Assembly (NCBI GenBank): GCA_002298785.1
Contig: DBMR01000077.1
Span: 1-64,000 of the forward strand
Direction of reading: 5' to 3'
Source of the DNA: Verrucomicrobia subdivision 3 bacterium UBA693
GTDB taxonomy: Bacteria > Verrucomicrobiota > Verrucomicrobiia > Limisphaerales > UBA8199
Length of the DNA: 64,000 nt
In this document: positions 53,058 through 60,877 of the stretch, piece after piece
Numbering within the stretch: the first letter of the stretch is position 1
Layout: each line of letters begins with the position of its first letter
The notes under the pieces: generated by a model
What the model was told of the DNA's origin: nothing
The model's database searches: none
Seen by the model: the letters and a program-made list of their open reading frames with translations, nothing else
Translations under genes and position numbers: made by a program

Positions 53058-55256
53058 ATGAGCGGACCCCGTCCAGGCGCGAGCGATTCGCCGGCTCAGG
53101 AGTCGGTCGCCGGGTTGGTGGAGCGGGTCACCTTCTTCAACGAAGAAAGCAGGTTTGCCATAGTCAAAATCAAGGCCAAAGGCCAGCGGGAATTGCTGAC
53201 CGTCCTTGGTTCGGTGCCCGCGGTGAATCCAGGCGAATGGCTGACGGCGCAGGGGCGGTGGACGCGAGACCGGGAGCATGGCTTGCAGTTTCGTGCTGAG
53301 TGGATTTCGTTGACGCCGCCCGGCACGCGGGAGGGGATCGAGCGCTACCTGGGCAGCGGGCTGATCAAGGGCATTGGGCCGGTTTACGCGGCTAAGCTCG
53401 TGAAGAAATTTGGCGAGAAAATCTTCGACATCATTGAGCACGAGTCCGGGCGTTTACAGGATGTCGAGGGGATCGGACCGCAGCGCCGGCGCCAAATCAA
53501 ACAGGCCTGGGCGGACCAAAAGGTGATCCGCGAGATCATGGTCTTTTTGCATTCACACGGAGTGAGCACCAGTCGTGCGGTGCGCATCTACAAAGTGTAT
53601 GGGGAGAACGCGGTGGCCGAGGTCCAGGGCAATCCTTATGCCCTGGCGCGGGACATCCCAGGCATCGGCTTCATCACGGCGGACCAAATCGCCCAGAAGC
53701 TGGGTATTCCTCACGATTCGCAACTGCGGGCGCGGGCGGGATTGCGGCATGTGCTTTTGGAGGCCACAGGGCAAGGGCATTGTGCTTTGCCGATGGAAAC
53801 TCTCCGTGAGGAGACAGAGAAACTGTTGTTGGTCGCTTCCAAAACGGTTCAGGAAGCGCTGGAAGGCGCATTCGTGCAGCGGGAAATTGTTTGGGAGAAG
53901 CTGGAGAACGAGGCGCTGGTTTTTCTGCCCTATTTGCAGCAGGCGGAAGAAGGGATTGCGGCGTGTCTCAAGCGCCTGGCGGCCACCGCTTCGACCTTGC
54001 CGGGGCTGGATTTTGCGGCGGCGCTGAAATGGGTGGAGGCCAAAACGGGCCGGGTATTGGCGCCTTCACAGGTGGAGGCCTTGCGGCAGGCTCTCGTTCA
54101 CCGCGCCATGGTGCTCACCGGGGGGCCAGGAGTGGGGAAGACGACTTTGGTCAATGCGCTGCTGACTATTCTGCGCGCCAAGAAAGTGCGGTGTGTGTTG
54201 TGCGCTCCAACGGGAAGGGCGGCAAAACGGTTGTCCGAGGTCACCGGCGCCGAGGCCAAGACGATCCATAGACTGCTCGAGGTGCAACCTGGCAAACCGG
54301 GTTTCGCTCGTAATGAAGAAAATCCGCTGGACACGGATTACCTAGTGGTAGACGAAACCTCGATGGTGGATGTGCCCCTGATGCACAGCCTGCTGCGGGC
54401 TCTGCCCGAGAATGCCGGACTGTTGATCGTGGGCGACATGGATCAGCTTCCATCAGTTGGTCCCGGAATGGTGTTGCGTGATATTGTCGCTTCTGGACGG
54501 ATACCCACGGTGCGGCTCAAGGAAATCTTCCGGCAAGCGGGCGGCAGCCGGATTATTCAAAATGCGCATCGTATCAACGGCGGGGAAATGCCGGTGGACG
54601 CGCCCGACGAGGCCGGTTCCGATTTCTTTTTCATCTCCCGCGAGAAACCCGAGCGCATCACCGAGACGCTGGTCGAGGTGGTGAAAGAGCGGGTGCCGGC
54701 GCGGTTCAAGTTGCACCCCATCCGGGAGGTGCAAGTGCTCACCCCGATGAACCGCGGAATGCTCGGGGTGTGGGAACTGAACCGGCGCTTGCAGGAGGCG
54801 CTTAATCCATTAAGCCCCGGCGAGCCCGCCGTGGAGAAGTTTGGCTCCCAGTTTCGCGTGGGCGACAAGGTGATTCAAACCGAGAACAACTATGACAAGG
54901 ACGTGTTCAATGGTGACATCGGGTGGGTAACGCGCATTGAACTGGAGGAACGGGAGGTGACGGTAACCTATGACCAGCGCCCGGTGGTTTACGAGTTTGG
55001 GGAATTGGATGAAATTTCGCTGGCCTATGCGATCACGATTCACAAATCCCAGGGCTCGGAGTTTCCGGCGGTGGTGCTGCCGTTGGCGACGCAGCATTAC
55101 CTGTTGCTCCAAAGGAACTTGCTCTATACCGGTGTGACGCGGGGCAAAAGGCTGGTGGTGCTGATCGGGCAGGAAAAAGCTCTAAGTCTGGCGGTGCGCA
55201 ATCACGAGACCCAACACCGGTATTCGGGGCTGCTGACAAGGCTGCGCCGCGATTAA
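53058..55256 (+). CDS. recD2: RecD2-type DNA helicase
   Basis: This 732-residue protein matches the RecD2 (RecD-like) family. The N-terminal OB-like and helix-hairpin-helix region (GSGLIKGIGPVYAAKLVKKF, VEGIGPQRRRQIKQAW, PGIGFITADQIAQKLG) precedes the SF1 helicase core: Walker A GGPGVGKTTLVNAL with Lys361, Walker B/DETSM, GDMDQLPSVGPGMVL (motif III) and the late motif YAITIHKSQGSEFPAVVLPL and LLYTGVTRGKRLVVLIG. RecD2 proteins are 5'-3' helicases found without RecB and RecC and are linked to mismatch repair and replication-fork processing. It is 6 bp downstream of the GH27 gene. The GH27-recD2 pair is likely a chance of local layout. Confidence 0.96.
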   Translation: MSGPRPGASDSPAQESVAGLVERVTFFNEESRFAIVKIKAKGQRELLTVLGSVPAVNPGEWLTAQGRWTRDREHGLQFRAEWISLTPPGTREGIERYLGSGLIKGIGPVYAAKLVKKFGEKIFDIIEHESGRLQDVEGIGPQRRRQIKQAWADQKVIREIMVFLHSHGVSTSRAVRIYKVYGENAVAEVQGNPYALARDIPGIGFITADQIAQKLGIPHDSQLRARAGLRHVLLEATGQGHCALPMETLREETEKLLLVASKTVQEALEGAFVQREIVWEKLENEALVFLPYLQQAEEGIAACLKRLAATASTLPGLDFAAALKWVEAKTGRVLAPSQVEALRQALVHRAMVLTGGPGVGKTTLVNALLTILRAKKVRCVLCAPTGRAAKRLSEVTGAEAKTIHRLLEVQPGKPGFARNEENPLDTDYLVVDETSMVDVPLMHSLLRALPENAGLLIVGDMDQLPSVGPGMVLRDIVASGRIPTVRLKEIFRQAGGSRIIQNAHRINGGEMPVDAPDEAGSDFFFISREKPERITETLVEVVKERVPARFKLHPIREVQVLTPMNRGMLGVWELNRRLQEALNPLSPGEPAVEKFGSQFRVGDKVIQTENNYDKDVFNGDIGWVTRIELEEREVTVTYDQRPVVYEFGELDEISLAYAITIHKSQGSEFPAVVLPLATQHYLLLQRNLLYTGVTRGKRLVVLIGQEKALSLAVRNHETQHRYSGLLTRLRRD

Positions 55257-55352
55257 CCGCATCCCTCAGGTATGGACAGACGGACGCTCGGAGGTTGTGT
55301 CTGGCCAAAAATCCACTACTCTCCGGGCTGCGTTTGACGAGAATTCAATTTT

Positions 55353-56054
55353 ATGAAGATCGCTTTGTACGGCATTACGGAAATCAAGCTCGGGAAGCAC
55401 AACCTGAAAGATCCACGGTTGGACCAGGCTCACGCGCTGGTGGAGGCGGATAAGAAAGCGCCCGCCCAGGTGGACGTGGTGGCGCAGGAGGAGATGCTCG
55501 AAGCGGATGCCATCCTGGCGCTGGACGAAAACAAGGCAGACCTGATTTTGCAGGACCTTGAGTTTGTGGAGACGCGGTTGGGCCGCGATCCGCAGCCCGC
55601 GGAGCGGGCCGCGCTCGAGAAGATTAAAGTGCTGCTCGAGAGCGAGCAGTTTCTGTTCGGATCGAGCCTCACCCCCGAGGATTTTACAGCGGTCGCCGCC
55701 CACAGCTTTATCACCAGCAAACCGATCACTGTGACCACTCGGGAGGAACTGGCGAGTGCCGACGCGGTGTTGCTGCGTGCTTTTGCGCATGCGGGTTACA
55801 TCTGCTTCCTCACCGTGGGTGGCAAAGAGAATCGCGCCTGGCCGATCCGGAAAGGCATTTCCGCGTGGGAGGCCGCCGGCACCATTCATACCGATCTGCA
55901 AAAAGGATTCATTCGCGCCGAAATTATTTCATTTGCCGATTTCGTCGAAGCCGGTGGGGAAACCCAAGCCAAGCGGGCCGGCAAACAGCGGTTGGAGATG
56001 AAACCGTACATCATGCAGGACTATGATGTGACGAATTTCCGGTTCAATAAGTGA
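55353..56054 (+). CDS. Miniature YchF relative lacking GTPase motifs (TGS domain protein)
   Basis: This 233-residue protein is homologous over its whole length to YchF/Ola1 GTPases (usually about 363 residues), but has lost the nucleotide-binding core. The YchF N-terminus GLPNVGKST is replaced by GITEIKLGK (residues 7-15) and the next YchF landmark, DPRLDQ, follows at once (20-25). The DxxG switch II and NKxD motifs are missing. The helical segment DLEFVETRLGR (68-78) and the C-terminal TGS domain (about 147-231, KENRAWPIRKG, AAGTIHTDLQKGFIRAEI, MQDYDVTNFRF) are well kept. It therefore cannot bind nucleotides in the YchF way and may act as a ribosome or RNA-binding remnant. The real YchF is presumably elsewhere. 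It is followed by a TPR protein gene. Confidence 0.8.
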   Translation: MKIALYGITEIKLGKHNLKDPRLDQAHALVEADKKAPAQVDVVAQEEMLEADAILALDENKADLILQDLEFVETRLGRDPQPAERAALEKIKVLLESEQFLFGSSLTPEDFTAVAAHSFITSKPITVTTREELASADAVLLRAFAHAGYICFLTVGGKENRAWPIRKGISAWEAAGTIHTDLQKGFIRAEIISFADFVEAGGETQAKRAGKQRLEMKPYIMQDYDVTNFRFNK

Positions 56055-56181
56055 CGCGCCACCGGTGTGTGCGGGGATCTTCGGTTGCCGATTGTCGGGG
56101 TTGGATCGACCAAGCGGCATGGCCCGGGCGCGTATTTCCCGCTTTCCGCAGCGGGTTTGGCTCGGCTACTCTGGGTTCGAG

Positions 56182-58809
56182 ATGGCGTGCTTTTGGCGTT
56201 TGATCCTGATCCTGCTTTTCGTTCTCGCCGCGCCGGTGGTTAAGGCTGCGAGCGCGGTGGAAACCCGTGCCTTCAATGCGGGTTCCAACTCGTTCCAGGC
56301 GGGCATTTGGGACCGGGCTGAGGCGGACTTTGCGGATTTTATTGAAAAGTTCCCGACTTCCACCCGGGTGCCGGAAGCGGTGTTGTTCCAGGCCGAGGCC
56401 CGGTTGCAGCAAACGAATTACACCGGCTGCATTGATTTGCTGAACGCCCGGTTTGCTCAGGCCGGTACTTGGGCCGATCAGTACCTTTTTTGGCTCGGCG
56501 AGGCTCACTTTCAGAAAGGGGATTTCAAAGCGGCAGGTGAATATTTTGACCGCTTGCTGAGGGAATACCCGGCTTCAAGTCTGCGCCTCCGGGCCAGTGT
56601 GGGACAGGCTGATGCCTCCGCGCGGGTGGGCGATTGGAAGCGGGTAATCGATCTGCTGCAACAGCCCGCCAGCGCCTTTCAGGGGGCAGTCAAAGGGGCG
56701 CCCACGAGCCCACAGGTGGCGGAGGGTTACCTGCTGCTGGGGGAAGCCTTTTTGGCATTGAAAGACCCAGTGGCCGCCAATGGCGCGCTCACGCCGGTGA
56801 TTCCACTCACCTTGGACCCCTTTAAAAGCTGGCAACGCCAGTATTTGATCAGCCGGATTGCCGTGGCCCAAAACCGGTTGCCGGAAGCGTTGCAGGGCGC
56901 CACCAATCTGCTGGTGCTGTCCACCAACGCGTCCCAGCGGGGTTTGCCCGCCGAGAGCGTTGCGTTCACCGCCAGCCTGCTCGAGCAGATGGGCCGGGTG
57001 GAGGAGGCCCTGGCCGTCTACACCAACAACCTTGCGGAAGGAGTCGCCCCGGAGCGGCAGCAGCAGGCGATGTTGAAAATCACCGGACTTTCTATTGCCC
57101 GCAACAATCCCGGCCCGGCGGTCAAAATGCTTGAAGCGTTTCTGGCCAAATCACCGGACAGTCCGGCCGCACCGCTGGCACTCCTCACCGTGGGCGAGTT
57201 GCGTTTGCGCGAATACCAGTTGGGCGCACCCGCCCAGACCAACCTGCTGCAACAGGCGCTCGGGTTCTTCTCCGACCTGACAAACCGATTTCCCCGCAGC
57301 CCGCTGGTTGGCCGCGCCCAGCTCAACCTGGGGTGGGGTTTTTCGTTGTGGGGCAAATTGCCGGAGAGCGAGAGCGCTTTCAGGTCGGCACTAGCGCTGC
57401 TCCCGCCCTCACTCGACCAGGCCACCGCCGCGTTCAAGCTCGGCGACGTGCAGTTTCAGCAGCAGAATTTTACGGGCGCCATCTCGAATTACCGGTTGGT
57501 GGTCGACAAATTTGCGAACCTGGTTGAGGTCAAAACCAACCTGGTCGAGCGCGCGTTGTATCAGGCGGTGCGCGCCGGGTTGGCGGCCGGCGACATGGCC
57601 CTGGCGACAAACCTTATGGCCCGCATTGTGGCCGAATACCCCACCGGTTTTCGCGCGGATAGCGCGGTGCTCTTGACCGGCCAGCAAATGGCGACGCAGG
57701 AAAATCCCGCCGCCGCCCGGGCGATTTTCACGCAATTCCTGGCGGCGGTCACCAACTCCCATTTGGCACCGGAAATCGAGTTGGCAATTGCACGGACGTT
57801 CGAGCGTCAGGAGGATTGGGCTTCTGCGGCGCGCCAGTATGAAAAATGGATTGCCGCGCATTCTGGGCACGCGCGGCTCGAGGCTGCCAATTATTACCTG
57901 GGCTGGGCTGCTTTCCAGTCCGGGAAAGAAACCAATGCCTTGACCGCCTTCACCAATCTGATTTCCCACTATACCAACGGCGACTACGCTCCCCTCGCCC
58001 AACTGTGGGTGGCGGATTATTATTTCCGGTCGGGCGACCCCGTGGAGGCGGAGAAGAGCTATAAAGCGTTGTTTCAAAACACGAACCTGCCCCCGTCAGA
58101 ATTGACCTACCAGGCACGGCTGATGGCCGGGCGGGCGGCGCTCGCGCGGCAAGGGTGGTCGGACGGGATTAACCATTTCACCAACCTCACCAGCGATCTT
58201 TCGTGTCCCTTAGACCTGCGGGTCCAAGCCATGTTTGCCTATGGCGACACCTTGATGAAGATGGATACCGCCGAAACGAATCGGCTTGGCAACTTGGAAA
58301 CCGCCATCGGGGTGTTTGCCAAGATCTGCGACGCCTACCCCACCAATAAATTAGCACCGCTGGCCTGGGGCGAGAAAGCCAACTGCCTGCTGCAGTGGGG
58401 GCAATACACGAAAGAATATGACTCGGCCAGCAACGCATTTTTCCAGGTGATCCAGGCACCACAAGCCGGTCCGACCGCGCGCAGCATCGCCAAGATCGGG
58501 ATGGGAATCGTGCTGGAAAAGAAAGCGGAGCAGGCGGCTCCGGAGGACAAGGTCGCCTGGATCAAACTGGCCCGCGACCAATACCTCGATGTGTTTTACG
58601 GGAAGCTGCTGCGGGAACATGAAACCGCCGACCCCTTCTGGACCAGCAAAGGCGGTTGGGAAGCCGCGCGCCTGGCCGAGCAAACTCAGCAATGGTCCCA
58701 GGCAATCAGCATTTACGAGCAACTGCTCAAAGCCTATCCCGCCCTGGCGCCGCGGCTGGAAAAAAGCATCCGCAAAGCCCAGGAGCAAATGGCTCGCCGC
58801 GAAAAATAA
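56182..58809 (+). CDS. Secreted tetratricopeptide-repeat protein
   Basis: The start is set at ATG 56182 (MACFWRLILILLFVLAAPVVKA), which gives a good signal peptide; the frame is open from 56065 with ATG 56119 also possible. The 875-residue mature protein is mostly tetratricopeptide-like helical repeats, for example ADFADFIEKFPTSTRVPEAVLFQAEARL, AHFQKGDFKAAGEYFDRLLREYPASS and LWVADYYFRSGDPVEAEKSYKALF. This resembles BamD/YbgF-type periplasmic scaffolds that link envelope complexes, but no partner is encoded nearby. The repeats are Asn/Ala-rich. It is convergent with the second GH5-like gene (21 bp). Confidence 0.87.
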   Translation: MACFWRLILILLFVLAAPVVKAASAVETRAFNAGSNSFQAGIWDRAEADFADFIEKFPTSTRVPEAVLFQAEARLQQTNYTGCIDLLNARFAQAGTWADQYLFWLGEAHFQKGDFKAAGEYFDRLLREYPASSLRLRASVGQADASARVGDWKRVIDLLQQPASAFQGAVKGAPTSPQVAEGYLLLGEAFLALKDPVAANGALTPVIPLTLDPFKSWQRQYLISRIAVAQNRLPEALQGATNLLVLSTNASQRGLPAESVAFTASLLEQMGRVEEALAVYTNNLAEGVAPERQQQAMLKITGLSIARNNPGPAVKMLEAFLAKSPDSPAAPLALLTVGELRLREYQLGAPAQTNLLQQALGFFSDLTNRFPRSPLVGRAQLNLGWGFSLWGKLPESESAFRSALALLPPSLDQATAAFKLGDVQFQQQNFTGAISNYRLVVDKFANLVEVKTNLVERALYQAVRAGLAAGDMALATNLMARIVAEYPTGFRADSAVLLTGQQMATQENPAAARAIFTQFLAAVTNSHLAPEIELAIARTFERQEDWASAARQYEKWIAAHSGHARLEAANYYLGWAAFQSGKETNALTAFTNLISHYTNGDYAPLAQLWVADYYFRSGDPVEAEKSYKALFQNTNLPPSELTYQARLMAGRAALARQGWSDGINHFTNLTSDLSCPLDLRVQAMFAYGDTLMKMDTAETNRLGNLETAIGVFAKICDAYPTNKLAPLAWGEKANCLLQWGQYTKEYDSASNAFFQVIQAPQAGPTARSIAKIGMGIVLEKKAEQAAPEDKVAWIKLARDQYLDVFYGKLLREHETADPFWTSKGGWEAARLAEQTQQWSQAISIYEQLLKAYPALAPRLEKSIRKAQEQMARREK

Positions 58810-58830
58810 TTTCCGATCCCGTTTGGACGT

Positions 58831-60696
58831 CTAGCGATACTCGATTTCCACCCGGGAAAGCTGCGAGTCTTTCGTGAACTCAATGACCAGGTCCGAGGTT
58901 CCCGCCGGGAAGTTCCCTATCGTATAAAGCCACGGTGGCCGCAAATTGTACATTTCCTTGCCCGCGTAGAAGTCGCGGCTTTGCGCGGGCAACAAGGTGC
59001 CCTGACCGCCTTCGCTTCCGCTACGGAACTGGAGCCCGGCTTCCTCTTTCTCGCCAAAGACAAATACGCGCGCCCCGGTGATCTGTCCGGTTACATGGTA
59101 GGCCACCCATGCGCCCGGTGCGCCCGCGAGCCGGTGGCAGTCCTCTTTATAATTCCGGGCGTCATTGCTTTTTAGCTCGAGTTTGCCTTTGCTCCGATAA
59201 GTGCGGGAGAGATTGGCTAACTCATCCACCATCGTGCGGCAGCGCAATTTCACCGGGCCAAAAGCACGGGATGGCCGGGAGAGACCGGCTTCGTTGCGGG
59301 CGATCAGCCGGTAGGAGCAGGACTCGCCGGCCCGGGCGAACTCGTCCACCCCCAGCGGACGGTATTGCGCCGAGTCATCAGTGAGCTGAAATGCAATGGT
59401 GCGCCATTTGCCGTCGCGAGTGGACTTGTGCTGCAGGTCGTAACTGGCCGCTCCCGTTGCGCCGCGCCAGCTAATCACGCCGCCATCGGTGACCTCGATG
59501 ATTTCCGGTGGCGCGGGCGGGTTAAGGTCGGGGAGGGGTTGCTGGCGAATTTCGTAGGCTTTGGCGCGTACCATGCGCATGAAGCGGGTCTCGTCATACG
59601 CTTCCCCGGCGGGGCCGCCCGGCCAATGATAGGCTTTGAAAAAATCTCCACCGAACGGCTCATGGTGCCAATAGTAGCCGCCGTCCTGGTTGTGAAAACG
59701 CAACGACCAGATCAATGCGCCCGAGATGCTTTGATTCTCGATGGTTTCATCGATGACTGAGCGCATGCCTTCGGTGGTCACAAATCCGAATTCACCCACC
59801 AGGTACACACGCTTGCCGGCAGCCCGGCGCGCGCTGGAGCGGACCTGTTCCAGCATCTTTACCGGATCGCCCTGGTAGAGGTGGTCCTGCACAATATCCA
59901 CCCCCGCATTTTCCGGATCGGTGAAGTAACTTTCCGCTACCAGGTGGCGAGGATCGAGTTGTTTGCAGTACTGTGCCATCTCCACGATCCATTCCTTTGG
60001 GGCCTGCAATTCATTCCCCAATTCCCACGCGAGCACCGCTTTGTCGTCCTGGTATCGAACGTGGTTGCGCGTGTTTACGCGGGTGAGCACCAGTCGCACC
60101 AGTTCCTTGTAATCCGCTTTGACCTGGGGATCCGTCCAGAACGCCTCGCGCGGTTTGCCCCTGAACCCGGCGAATTCTTCGATGCCGCCCCACCAGCTAT
60201 TCTGGTCAATCAAAGGAATGATCAAGCGCACACCGCGACGATTCGCGGTTTCCAGCACCTGGTCCAGCACGCGCATCGCCGTCTCATCCAGTTGGCCGGG
60301 GCCGAGAATGTGCCGGGGCAATCCCGCCGGATCGGACGACTTCTTCACCGAGAGCGTATAGCTGCGCGCCACCCTGCCTCCCATTTGCTGAATGGTCGCC
60401 AGGGCATCGTCGATTTCGTAAGCCGAGGGCAGCCGGAAGAAACTAAGCTGCTCAAACCGCATGTTGTCCTCGGTGTAGGTTAGGTTCGGGATGTTGAAGG
60501 AGATGAAGCGGAACACCTCATCGCCATCATACAACCGTCCATCACGAGCGGTTATATATCGATCGAAACCGACCGCTCTGGCCATGCCTGTACCAGCGGT
60601 TATCGCCATGGACATCAGGAAGACGGCAGCCAGATTCCTAAGTAGCCGGCACTTGGCGAGGCGGGGTTTTGCAGCAGCGGCAAATGGTCTTTTCAT
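58831..60696 (-). CDS. Secreted GH5-like (mannanase-type) glycosidase with Fn3-like and C-terminal beta domains
   Basis: The start is ATG 60696 (MKRPFAAAAK), preceded by GGAG; the longer frame to 60726 adds nothing. The 621-residue protein has a signal peptide (LAAVFLMSMAITAGTGMARA). The (beta/alpha)8 domain has VARSYTLSVKKSSD, LIIPLIDQNSWWGG, the acid/base Glu229 in LAWELGNELQAPKE and the nucleophile Glu302 in VYLVGEFGFVTTEG. This is the GH5 mannanase-like layout. An Fn3-like domain follows (about 395-480, IIEVTDGGVISWRGATGAASYDLQ), then a 130-residue C-terminal beta-sandwich. The substrate is probably a beta-mannan or beta-glucan. It is 182 bp downstream of the LamG gene's terminator. Confidence 0.87.
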   Translation of the reverse strand: MKRPFAAAAKPRLAKCRLLRNLAAVFLMSMAITAGTGMARAVGFDRYITARDGRLYDGDEVFRFISFNIPNLTYTEDNMRFEQLSFFRLPSAYEIDDALATIQQMGGRVARSYTLSVKKSSDPAGLPRHILGPGQLDETAMRVLDQVLETANRRGVRLIIPLIDQNSWWGGIEEFAGFRGKPREAFWTDPQVKADYKELVRLVLTRVNTRNHVRYQDDKAVLAWELGNELQAPKEWIVEMAQYCKQLDPRHLVAESYFTDPENAGVDIVQDHLYQGDPVKMLEQVRSSARRAAGKRVYLVGEFGFVTTEGMRSVIDETIENQSISGALIWSLRFHNQDGGYYWHHEPFGGDFFKAYHWPGGPAGEAYDETRFMRMVRAKAYEIRQQPLPDLNPPAPPEIIEVTDGGVISWRGATGAASYDLQHKSTRDGKWRTIAFQLTDDSAQYRPLGVDEFARAGESCSYRLIARNEAGLSRPSRAFGPVKLRCRTMVDELANLSRTYRSKGKLELKSNDARNYKEDCHRLAGAPGAWVAYHVTGQITGARVFVFGEKEEAGLQFRSGSEGGQGTLLPAQSRDFYAGKEMYNLRPPWLYTIGNFPAGTSDLVIEFTKDSQLSRVEIEYR

Positions 60697-60820
60697 AAGG
60701 TGGTCTCCGCCTGTCCAGACTCGCAAGCTTCGCCAGATTGTTCGAGGGCAAATCCAGTCGTCAATTTTGATGACGTACCGGGGGCGCGTCGGATTGGGGA
60801 TTCGTTGGCGCCGTCAGGCG

Positions 60821-60852
60821 AAAAAAAGAGGGCCGGGATTGCTCCCGGCCCT
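60821..60852 (-). terminator. Rho-independent terminator of the LamG gene
   Basis: On the minus strand a 10-bp GC-rich stem (60852-60843 and 60838-60829, including GGGCCGGGA and its complement) with a 4-nt loop is followed by a T tract (A run 60821-60827 on the plus strand). It lies 26 bp after the LamG stop, a textbook terminator. Confidence 0.88.
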
Positions 60853-60877
60853 TGATCAAAACTTACTTGAGCTGCGC

